8,513 nucleotides of DNA from the NCBI GenBank assembly GCA_023228945.1, contig JALOAI010000057.1, forward strand, positions 1 to 8,513, read 5' to 3'. A model generated the notes under the pieces. That model was not told the origin of the DNA. It worked only from the letters and a program-made list of their open reading frames with translations, and did no database searches. The DNA comes from Pigmentiphaga sp. GTDB taxonomy: Bacteria > Pseudomonadota > Gammaproteobacteria > Burkholderiales > Burkholderiaceae_B. Positions 1 to 5,216 of the stretch are shown here, piece by piece (position 1 is the first letter of the stretch; each line of letters starts with the position of its first letter). A program made the translations under genes and the position numbers.

Positions 1-8
1 CCCCCTTG

Positions 9-53
9 CTCCGAAGGCGAAGGTCACAGGTTCGAATCCTGTCGGGTGCGCCA
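9..53 (+). tRNA. 3' fragment of tRNA-Arg(CCG)
   Basis: The segment carries a canonical anticodon loop with anticodon CCG (loop CTCCGAA, 9-15), the 3' anticodon-stem strand GGCGA (16-20), a short variable region AGGTC (21-25), the T arm ACAGG-TTCGAAT-CCTGT (26-42), the 3' acceptor strand CGGGTGC (43-49), discriminator G and an encoded CCA (51-53). The acceptor strand would pair with GCGCCCG, the usual 5' end of bacterial tRNA-Arg(CCG). The bases just upstream (4-8, CCTTG) do not pair with GGCGA, where TCGCC would be expected. The anticodon stem is therefore broken and this is a partial copy, not a working tRNA. Only eight bases lie upstream, so the reading rests on this stem mismatch. It is probably the copy of the tRNA 3' end left at the far end of an integrated element. 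Confidence 0.75.
9..53. other. putative attachment site (att) of the element
   Basis: The tRNA 3'-end copy lies directly beside and overlaps the 3' end of the recombinase gene. Integrated elements that use a tRNA gene leave a duplicate of its 3' part at one boundary. On that model the element lies to the right and flanking host DNA lies left of about position 9. The repeat would be about 45 bp, with its left limit set by where tRNA identity stops. The partner repeat, at the intact tRNA-Arg gene, is outside the window, so the assignment is an inference. Confidence 0.65.
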
Positions 54-1682
54 TTTCAGAACAGAACTATGAACGCCGAACGCCGCCGTTTCTACGCTTG
101 AAGCGGCGACCAACGTTCGCAGCAGTTCCGACTTCGATCCCATGATGCGAACCTCGTCGTCGGCAACCTCGACACGCTGCGCCAGCGCGCGTAGATGGTC
201 GCGGCGGTAGCCGCCATCGTTGAGCCTGATCCGTTCACGGGCTTTGCGGGCAAACCCCTTGAGCATATCGGGGGTGACGCCCTGATTGCCTGAACTATCG
301 AGCGCGAGCTGCGTGCGCTCCGCGTCGGCGGCGGCTTGATCCCGCAATGCCTTGAGGCTCACCATGCGTTCCTTTGCCATGGCGTCGTCCTTGTCCACCA
401 TGCCGGCTTCGATGGCGTCAAAGAGACGGCCGAGCCGCTGGTCGGCTTCCGTGATTCGCCTTTGAAGCTCGGCAAGATGCTCGCGGCGGCGTTCGGTGCG
501 TTCCTGTCGGCGGTCGATGACGCTGGCAAGGACGGTTTCCAACCGCTTGGGCAGGAGCAGGCGGTCCCCGATATAATCGGCGACCGTATGGTCCAGCTTG
601 TCCATGGGGATTGTGCGACCCTTGCAGCCGGTCTTGCCCTGCCGGGCCTTGGTCGAGCAGGTATAGTAGCGGTATGTCGCGCCCGTGCTGCCTTGGCCGG
701 TGCGAAGGGTCATCGCTCCCCCGCACTTGGCGCAGAAGCAAATGCCGGTCAGGAGCGTCGGGCCGCTGGAGACACGTGCAGGCGTCACCATGGGATTGCG
801 GGACTTGAGGCGGGCTTGCACCGCGTCGAACGTCTCGCGCTCGATTAGGGGCGGCACCGCCATGATAGCGACCTCGCTCTCCGGCTTCTTCTCCCGGTCC
901 TTATGCGAGCGGGTGTTGAACCTGTGCTCGCCGATATAGGTGGTGCGGGTCAGGATGGCGTGGATTTGCGCCAATCCCCAACGCCCTCCGTCGCGGGTGA
1001 AGAAGCGGCGCTCGTTGAGATAGGTGGCGATGGCCTTTACGCCCATCGCGCCGGACGTGCCGTCTCCTTCGAGGAACAGGCGATAGATCAGCCGCACGGT
1101 GTCGGCGTGCAGCGGGTCGATCTCCAGCTTCTTCTTGATCTTCGATCCCCGCTGCTCGGCTGCGACGATGCGATAGCCGATAGGCGGCCGTGCGCCGTTC
1201 CAGAAGCCTTGCCGGGCGTTCTCATTCATGGCGCGCAGGACGTGCTTGGCGTTCTCCTTCGACTGGTATTCGTCGAACAGCGCCATGATCTGCCGCATCA
1301 TCTGGTGCATGGGATCGTCGCCCATCTCCTGCGTGATGGACACCAGCTTGACGCCGTTCTTCGCCAGCTTTCTAACGTAGAACTCCATCTCGAAGTGATC
1401 GCGGAAGAACCGGCTGAACGAGTGGACCACGACAATATCGAAGGGCGCGGGCTTGGTCGTGCCCGCTTCGATCATTCGTTGAAACTCGGGGCGTTTGTCG
1501 TTGGTGGCGGTTGCGCCTGCTTCGATGAACGTCTCCACCAGTTGCAGGCCGCGTTGCTCGCAATAGGCTTCGCCCTGCCGCTTCTGGTCGGGAATGGAAA
1601 TGTCATGCTCGGCCTGCCGGGCAGTCGAGACGCGCAGATAGAGGGCGGCACGGGCGGTAGTGGTTGGGCTGTGCTTGTTCAT
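24..1682 (-). CDS. large serine recombinase (site-specific integrase/excisionase of the element)
   Basis: A 552-aa protein with the layout of large serine recombinases. The N-terminal resolvase domain (about residues 12-160) has the nucleophile motif RVS (Arg17, Ser19), the SFSRFFRD motif (88-95) with its two arginines, and the EYQS motif at Glu138. A recombinase domain follows (about 165-300). A zinc ribbon comes next, with Cys317, Cys320, Cys342 and Cys353, then a long charged coiled coil (about 384-462). These enzymes cut and rejoin DNA through a 5' phosphoserine to integrate or excise elements. The start ATG overlaps the stop of the upstream HTH gene (ATGA, 1679-1682), and a GGGAGG ribosome binding site lies 6-7 bases upstream. 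The last nine residues (WRTRQDSNL) are the antisense reading of the tRNA fragment, so the gene ends inside the att site. All catalytic residues seen are present and the gene looks intact. Confidence 0.93.
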   Translation of the reverse strand: MNKHSPTTTARAALYLRVSTARQAEHDISIPDQKRQGEAYCEQRGLQLVETFIEAGATATNDKRPEFQRMIEAGTTKPAPFDIVVVHSFSRFFRDHFEMEFYVRKLAKNGVKLVSITQEMGDDPMHQMMRQIMALFDEYQSKENAKHVLRAMNENARQGFWNGARPPIGYRIVAAEQRGSKIKKKLEIDPLHADTVRLIYRLFLEGDGTSGAMGVKAIATYLNERRFFTRDGGRWGLAQIHAILTRTTYIGEHRFNTRSHKDREKKPESEVAIMAVPPLIERETFDAVQARLKSRNPMVTPARVSSGPTLLTGICFCAKCGGAMTLRTGQGSTGATYRYYTCSTKARQGKTGCKGRTIPMDKLDHTVADYIGDRLLLPKRLETVLASVIDRRQERTERRREHLAELQRRITEADQRLGRLFDAIEAGMVDKDDAMAKERMVSLKALRDQAAADAERTQLALDSSGNQGVTPDMLKGFARKARERIRLNDGGYRRDHLRALAQRVEVADDEVRIMGSKSELLRTLVAASSVETAAFGVHSSVLKWRTRQDSNL

Positions 1683-2077
1683 GCTTGGCCTCCCATAGCT
1701 TTCTTCGCCTTGGGGCGGTCGATCAGGGGCAACGCCAGCTCCACCCGGTCATGCACCACCTTGGGCGCGAGTTTGCGTCCATGCCCCGGTTCAAACCGCA
1801 CAAGGCCATAGCTCTCCATGGTTTTCAGGGTGCGTGACAGGTTGGAGCCGGCCCGGCCGGTGATTTCCGCCAGTTCCTCCAGCGATGCCGGGGCTTTCTC
1901 GGCGATGATGCGCAGCAGTTCGCGGTTGCCGGCCGACAGCACCTTGGCAAAGGATTCGGTCGAGGTGAACCACACCTTCGGATCGCTGGGCGCAGGTTTT
2001 TCCTCGCCGCGCGCGATCCGCATGGTGCGGGCCTTCATTTCTTCATAGTCGGCAATCCCGACTTTCAATGTGGTCAT
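1679..2077 (-). CDS. HTH DNA-binding protein, probable antitoxin partner of TumE (TumA-like / HVO_A0114 family)
   Basis: A 132-aa protein. Residues about 50-96 form a winged helix-turn-helix of MarR/ArsR type. The stretch NRELLRIIAEKAP leads into SLEELAEITGR, then the recognition helix SNLSRTLKTMESYGLV and a short wing FEPGHGRKL. The basic C-terminal tail (residues 121-128) contains several Lys. Genes of this type sit next to TumE/DUF6516 genes and are regarded as the antitoxin and autorepressor. The start at 2077 is chosen because its ATG overlaps the toxin stop (ATGA, 2074-2077) and a GAGG ribosome binding site lies 6 bases upstream. The open frame extends further upstream, but only as antisense shadow of the toxin gene. 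Its own stop overlaps the recombinase ATG. It probably controls this operon, recombinase included; that is inference. Confidence 0.8.
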   Translation of the reverse strand: MTTLKVGIADYEEMKARTMRIARGEEKPAPSDPKVWFTSTESFAKVLSAGNRELLRIIAEKAPASLEELAEITGRAGSNLSRTLKTMESYGLVRFEPGHGRKLAPKVVHDRVELALPLIDRPKAKKAMGGQA

Positions 2078-2427
2078 AGGGCACCTCGTTCCTTCAATAC
2101 CGCGTCCACGGTCTGCCAGAAGTCGGCCAGCAGCGTGGCCGCATCCTCGTAGGCGTAAGGCTTCACGGTCTGAAAGCGGTGCCGATGGTCCATCGGCTCG
2201 CCGCGCCTGCCCCGGCCGACCGGGTGGGCATTGTCGAAGCCGACCAGTCGTTCGCCCGAAGGCCCGTGAAGCGTGAGCGAATAATCGAGGCCGTGCGGCT
2301 TCTCCGGGGATGCCGGAACGCGGGTGACGACGAACTTCACCCAATGGCCGCCCTCTGGATCGACAAAGAGCATCTGTCCGTCGAGGTCCAGAAGCGTGTC
2401 GAGGCCCGGATCACGATCCGCGCTCAT
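2074..2427 (-). CDS. TumE/DUF6516-family putative toxin
   Basis: A 117-aa cytoplasmic protein resembling the TumE (DUF6516) family of toxin-antitoxin toxins. It shows the core pattern YSLTLHGPSGERLVGFDNAH (49-68), DHRHRF (80-85, with His81 and His83), and the C-terminal helix ATLLADFWQTVDAVL (97-111). Length and motif order fit the family. I know of no settled mechanism for these proteins, so I give none. The gene precedes its HTH partner (toxin first, antitoxin second). Its start ATG overlaps the stop of the 105-aa gene, and its stop overlaps the HTH start (both ATGA). The likely ribosome binding site AGGA (2438-2435) lies inside the 3' arm of an 8-bp inverted repeat, which may hold back its translation. 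On an ICE such a pair would favour retention of the element. Confidence 0.75.
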   Translation of the reverse strand: MSADRDPGLDTLLDLDGQMLFVDPEGGHWVKFVVTRVPASPEKPHGLDYSLTLHGPSGERLVGFDNAHPVGRGRRGEPMDHRHRFQTVKPYAYEDAATLLADFWQTVDAVLKERGAL

Positions 2428-2741
2428 GCCTTTTTCCTATCAGTTTGAGATAGGAATTGCAAGCTGTCATCCGGCTTTCCCGGGTTCAAGAGTTCGTCGA
2501 ACACATCGCCGAACCAGCGCTCGAACACGTCAATCTCGGCCTCGGTAACGGGAATGTCCTCCGGCCAATCGTCGGTAACGCGCATCCTCTGGCCGTCCGG
2601 GCCGAGAAGTGGCGTGTTGCCGGCTCGCGTCCGGTCGTCCGGCGTAGGATCGTCGGCGTAGTCGAACAGATCGTCGGGAAGTGGTTCGGGGATCGACTGT
2701 CGCGGTCGCCCTTTGCGGGCGCGGCGGCGCTCTGCGCACAT
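2424..2741 (-). CDS. hypothetical acidic protein, first gene of the TA-recombinase operon
   Basis: A 105-aa protein whose family I do not recognise. It has a strongly basic N-terminus (residues 5-14 hold seven Arg/Lys) and then a mostly acidic, proline-containing body (roughly 19-92, with many more Asp/Glu than Lys/Arg). A probable helix (66-86) contains EAEIDVFERWFGDVFDELL. No signal peptide or membrane segment is visible. The start is supported by a near-ideal ribosome binding site, AAGGAGG (2753-2747), five bases before the ATG. Longer in-frame readings upstream only run antisense through the non-coding gap and DUF2274. Its stop overlaps the TumE start. Position suggests a role with the TA pair or in element regulation, but nothing in the sequence proves it. 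The reading frame itself is well supported. Confidence 0.75.
   Translation of the reverse strand: MCAERRRARKGRPRQSIPEPLPDDLFDYADDPTPDDRTRAGNTPLLGPDGQRMRVTDDWPEDIPVTEAEIDVFERWFGDVFDELLNPGKPDDSLQFLSQTDRKKA
2434..2456 (-). promoter_or_regulatory. inverted repeat over the tumE ribosome binding site
   Basis: A perfect 8-bp inverted repeat, TTCCTATC (2434-2441) and GATAGGAA (2449-2456), with a 7-base spacer. In the minus-strand mRNA its 3' arm contains AGGA, the only Shine-Dalgarno-like sequence at a proper distance (7 bases) from the tumE ATG. The hairpin would hide this site until ribosomes finishing the upstream gene open it. As DNA it could equally be an operator for the HTH protein. It is visibly richer in A/T than the surrounding sequence. 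Confidence 0.55.
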
Positions 2742-2792
2742 GGAATCCTCCTTGGTTCTGGCGGATTCCGGGGCGCTATTGGCCCCGGAATT
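2742..2792 (-). promoter_or_regulatory. overlapping, mutually exclusive hairpins upstream of the 105-aa gene
   Basis: Hairpin 1 is a 10-bp perfect stem, 2765-2774 with 2782-2791, built on ATTCCGGGGC, with a 7-base loop. Hairpin 2 pairs GGATTCC (2763-2769) with GGAATCC (2742-2748), which lies immediately before the ATG and covers part of the AAGGAGG ribosome binding site (2753-2747). The two share bases 2765-2769, so only one can form at a time. This is the geometry of an RNA switch or attenuator. Neither is followed by a T run on the minus strand, so hairpin 1 is not an ordinary intrinsic terminator. Confidence 0.4.
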
Positions 2793-2827
2793 AAGCGAAC
2801 CATGGAGGGCAGTCGGCGGCCTGTAGC

Positions 2828-2859
2828 GTGCCGCATTTGCGCCTATGCGCTGGCGGCAC
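2828..2859. other. hairpin in the gap after the DUF2274 gene
   Basis: Inverted repeat GTGCCGC (2828-2834) and GCGGCAC (2853-2859), enclosing a smaller GCGC-CTAT-GCGC hairpin (2839-2850) with an asymmetric internal loop between the two stems. It begins 17 bases after the DUF2274 stop codon, where the trb transcript might end or be protected. No T run follows it on the minus strand, so it is at most a Rho-assisted end or a 3'-stabilising structure. The 2742-2875 gap holds no gene that I can support. Confidence 0.35.
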
Positions 2860-2875
2860 CCCTGCCGGAATGGGG

Positions 2876-3097
2876 TTAGCTGGAGGCTCGCCGCGCCTTG
2901 GCGAAACCGCGATCCGTGGCGATGAAGTGTTGAAGCATCGGAACGATGAGCTTGGCGGGATCGGCAACGGGCTGGCCGCTCTCGCGGGCCAGCACCTCGG
3001 CATAGGCGATCAGATCGCGGTGAAGCGGCGCGGGCAGTTCCACCGTCACCTTGACAGGCTTGTCGTCGGGCAGCGGGCCGAGTTTCAGTTTCGTCAT
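2876..3097 (-). CDS. DUF2274 domain protein, last gene of the trb operon
   Basis: A 73-aa protein matching the short DUF2274 family. It has the N-terminal KLKLGPLPDDKPVKVTVELP, then a helical part with LHRDLIAYAEVLAR and a C-terminal LIVPMLQHFIATDRGF. The arrangement (strand, then helices after ELPAPLHRDL) resembles a ribbon-helix-helix-like fold, which would point to DNA binding, but the family function is not known to me. It starts two bases after the trbI stop, and its ribosome binding site (AGGAGG) lies inside the spacing sequence and the trbI end, so it is surely co-transcribed with trbI. Genes of this family commonly follow trbI in proteobacterial ICEs. The stop is TAA. Confidence 0.82.
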   Translation of the reverse strand: MTKLKLGPLPDDKPVKVTVELPAPLHRDLIAYAEVLARESGQPVADPAKLIVPMLQHFIATDRGFAKARRASS

Positions 3098-3099
3098 GG

Positions 3100-4227
3100 T
3101 CAACCTCCTGCCGGCTCGAACACAAGATCGCGGGTGACGATGATCCTGACCGGAAAGCCCGGCCGGATGGTGAGCGTCGGCGCAACCTGCAACTGGCGCT
3201 GGACGATCTGCTGGCCGGCCTGATTGACGGTATCCTGCGCCCCGTCGCGGATGGCGCGGATCAGCCGGTCCTCGTCGCTCGTGGCCAGCTCCGAGCCGAC
3301 TGCAAGCAGCGTGGATAGCCCTGCGGCCTTCATTAGATCCCACCAATGGTAATCAACACCGTCCTCAAGGCCGGCATAGCCGCTGGCGTCCGCGCCCGGC
3401 AGGCGCTCCAGAACGATGGAGCGGCCGCCCGGCAGGATCAGGCGGTTCCACACCAAGAGCACCCTGCGCTGGCCGAAGGTCACGCCGTCATCGTATTGGC
3501 CTATGATGCGGGTGCCCTGCGGGATCAGGAGCAGCGAGCCGGTCGGGCTGTCATAGACGTTCTCCGTCACCTGCGCGGTGATCTGGCCCGGAAGGTCGGA
3601 ACGGATGCCGGTGATGAGCGCGGCCGGGATCACGGCCCCGGCCTGAAGGATATAGGGCGATGCTGGCGGCACAACGCGATCCGGGGCGACGGTCTGCCGG
3701 TCCACCGGCCCGTTGAGAAACGCCGCGTGGCGATCCTGTGTCGCGGGCTGCCCGCCGAGGCCAAGACCGGCAAGGCCGGGCATGGCCGTGCCGGCTGGCG
3801 CTACCGTGCGCGGGCCGGACTGGAAAAAGACGTTGCTCAAGCGCGCGGCTTCTTCCTCGGCCCTGCGGCGTTCTTCCTCGGGATCGACGGCGGGCGTCGT
3901 CATGACGGGCGGCGCGACTGGCTGGCCCCTGTTCTGCGCGTCAAGGATCGGGCGGCCAAGGTCGCCCGGCAGCGCGGGACCGAGCACCGGGCCGCTATAG
4001 TCGCTCGGCAGGCCCGCCAGCCCATCGGCGGTTTGCCGGTTGTTGGTCGAGTAAAGTTCGCCGCCGTCCGGCCCTCCGTCGCGGGTCTGGAGCGCGTAGA
4101 TCAGCGCCCCGCCGAAGCCGAGAAGCGCGACGGCTCCGACGCCTGCCAGCATTTTGCGGGACAGGCGGGTGACGCGGGGCGATTCAGCGCGCAGGCGCAT
4201 GGGTGCGGCGGTATCGGTATCGCTCAT
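3100..4227 (-). CDS. trbI: TrbI / VirB10-family mating-pore protein
   Basis: A 375-aa VirB10-type subunit of the conjugative type IV secretion system. It spans from the inner membrane to the outer-membrane core complex. It has a short cytoplasmic N-terminus, one membrane helix (about 28-46, AGVGAVALLGFGGALIYAL), a proline-rich periplasmic linker (about 50-190, with a charged EEERRRAEEEAARL helix at 117-130), and the C-terminal TrbI/VirB10 beta domain (about 192-372). Family signature stretches are ILQAGAVIPAALITGI, SLLLIPQGTRIIGQY and RPGFPVRIIVTRDLVF. The start overlaps the trbG stop (ATGA, 4224-4227), and GGGAGG lies 9 bases upstream. Full length, no defect seen. Confidence 0.95.
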   Translation of the reverse strand: MSDTDTAAPMRLRAESPRVTRLSRKMLAGVGAVALLGFGGALIYALQTRDGGPDGGELYSTNNRQTADGLAGLPSDYSGPVLGPALPGDLGRPILDAQNRGQPVAPPVMTTPAVDPEEERRRAEEEAARLSNVFFQSGPRTVAPAGTAMPGLAGLGLGGQPATQDRHAAFLNGPVDRQTVAPDRVVPPASPYILQAGAVIPAALITGIRSDLPGQITAQVTENVYDSPTGSLLLIPQGTRIIGQYDDGVTFGQRRVLLVWNRLILPGGRSIVLERLPGADASGYAGLEDGVDYHWWDLMKAAGLSTLLAVGSELATSDEDRLIRAIRDGAQDTVNQAGQQIVQRQLQVAPTLTIRPGFPVRIIVTRDLVFEPAGG

Positions 4228-5216
4228 GAGGACGATCCTCCCGTGGTCGCGCTGGCCGGCTGGGCTGCGGCCTGCGTCGGGTTGGTGCGGACGATCCTGA
4301 CCGTCTGCTGGCGGTTGCCAGAACCAAGGCGCAGTTCGGCCGTGCCGAACAGGCGGTCAACGATCAGGACGTTCTGGTGGACACGGCTGTTGACGATCTG
4401 CGGCTCGCCGTTCGCGCCAAGCACGAAGATCGGCGGCATCTCGCCCTGCACGATCCCAGCCGGGAAGACGATATAAACGCGCCTGCCGTCATCGAAGACG
4501 GAAACCGGCCGCCATGGCGGGCTATCGCCCTGCACCTGCAACCCATAACGATAGTTCCGCGCTGCCTCGGCGGGAATGATGGGTGCGGCCGGAACGGTCT
4601 GGCGCTGGCCGGCAGGCGGTGCGGGATAGGCCCATGCCACGGCCGGCATGTAGAGCGATTCCCGCGCGCGCAGCTCGAGCATGTAAGTGCGCCGGTCGGT
4701 GGTGACGACAAGGTTGGTGGAAATGTCGGGGCGCGTCGGCTTCACGAGGATATGGACACGGCGGTTTGCACCGCTGCCGCTCTCTGTGTCGCCGATAATC
4801 CACCTTGTCGTATCGCCGGCCGCGATCGGCCCCGCGCCTGTCAGGCTCTCGCCTGGCTCCAGCGCAATGGTCGTGATCTGCCCGACTGCGGCATAGACCT
4901 GATAGAGCGCGCCTTCCGACCACGGATAAATCTGGATGGCGTTGTAGTAGCCTTCCCGGCGCGGCTCGACGCGGGCGGCGGCATTTGCGTTCTCGACGCG
5001 GCCGGTCGGTGTGCCTGCGGCGGTGCCGCCGCGCGCCACGGTCCATGCCGGGGGCACATGCAGCGGCCGGGGCGTGTTGTCGGTTGCCGCCGCCTGCACG
5101 GTCGGCAGCGGCGGAACGCTGGCATCGTAGCTGAATTGCGGTGTCCGGTTGGTCGCGCAGCCTGCCAAAGTAATTGCAAACGCCGTCGCAAAAATCGCAT
5201 AGGTTAGCGACTTCAG
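4224..5216 (-). CDS. trbG: TrbG / VirB9-family outer-membrane core protein, start displaced by an insertion
   Basis: A VirB9-like subunit that builds the outer ring of the mating pore with TrbI. From the CTG at 5216 it is 330 aa: a lipoprotein-type leader (Lys2, then a hydrophobic stretch from residue 4 to 18) ending in the lipobox LAGC (Cys20), a variable linker to about residue 88, then the TrbG/VirB9 domain beginning YYNAIQIYPWSEGALYQVYA. The C-terminus FGTAELRLGSGNRQQTVRIVR is also typical. No ATG, GTG or TTG lies in frame at the leader. The frame stays open upstream to an ATG at 5627, which overlaps the trbF stop (ATGA) and has a GGGAG ribosome binding site. This looks like the original start, now separated from the leader by a 411-bp insertion. 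Translation may begin at 5627 (467 aa, leader internal) or at CTG 5216. Function may be impaired. Confidence 0.85.
   Translation of the reverse strand: MKSLTYAIFATAFAITLAGCATNRTPQFSYDASVPPLPTVQAAATDNTPRPLHVPPAWTVARGGTAAGTPTGRVENANAAARVEPRREGYYNAIQIYPWSEGALYQVYAAVGQITTIALEPGESLTGAGPIAAGDTTRWIIGDTESGSGANRRVHILVKPTRPDISTNLVVTTDRRTYMLELRARESLYMPAVAWAYPAPPAGQRQTVPAAPIIPAEAARNYRYGLQVQGDSPPWRPVSVFDDGRRVYIVFPAGIVQGEMPPIFVLGANGEPQIVNSRVHQNVLIVDRLFGTAELRLGSGNRQQTVRIVRTNPTQAAAQPASATTGGSSS
5174..5203 (+). promoter_or_regulatory. weak candidate promoter for the NTF2-like gene
   Basis: TTGCAA (5174-5179) and CATAGG (5198-5203), 18 bases apart, are a possible but poor -35/-10 pair. They lie in the A/T-richer leader-coding part of trbG, upstream of the plus-strand gene. 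A plus-strand promoter must exist somewhere here, or further right within trbG antisense, if the gene is expressed. This is the best pair I see, and the match is weak. Confidence 0.15.

Noticed and set aside
1..53. Intact functional tRNA-Arg gene at the left edge
   Set aside because: The bases preceding the anticodon loop cannot pair with the 3' anticodon-stem strand, and the D arm and acceptor 5' strand are outside the window.
336..1811. Long plus-strand open frames opposite the recombinase (for example 336-848 and 903-1811)
   Set aside because: They are antisense shadows of a well-supported recombinase gene in GC-rich DNA. The translations show no family resemblance.
2078..2344. Longer N-terminus for the HTH protein (221 aa)
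   Set aside because: The extension is Arg/Pro-rich and fully overlaps tumE in another frame. The start at 2077 has a ribosome binding site and the ATGA overlap.
2765..2791. Intrinsic terminator between the trb operon and the TA module
   Set aside because: The stem is strong, but no T run follows on either strand, and it sits close upstream of a ribosome binding site.
3346..5207. Large plus-strand open frames opposite trbI and trbG
   Set aside because: Low-complexity Arg/Ala/Gly-rich translations, codon-bias artefacts of the real minus-strand genes.
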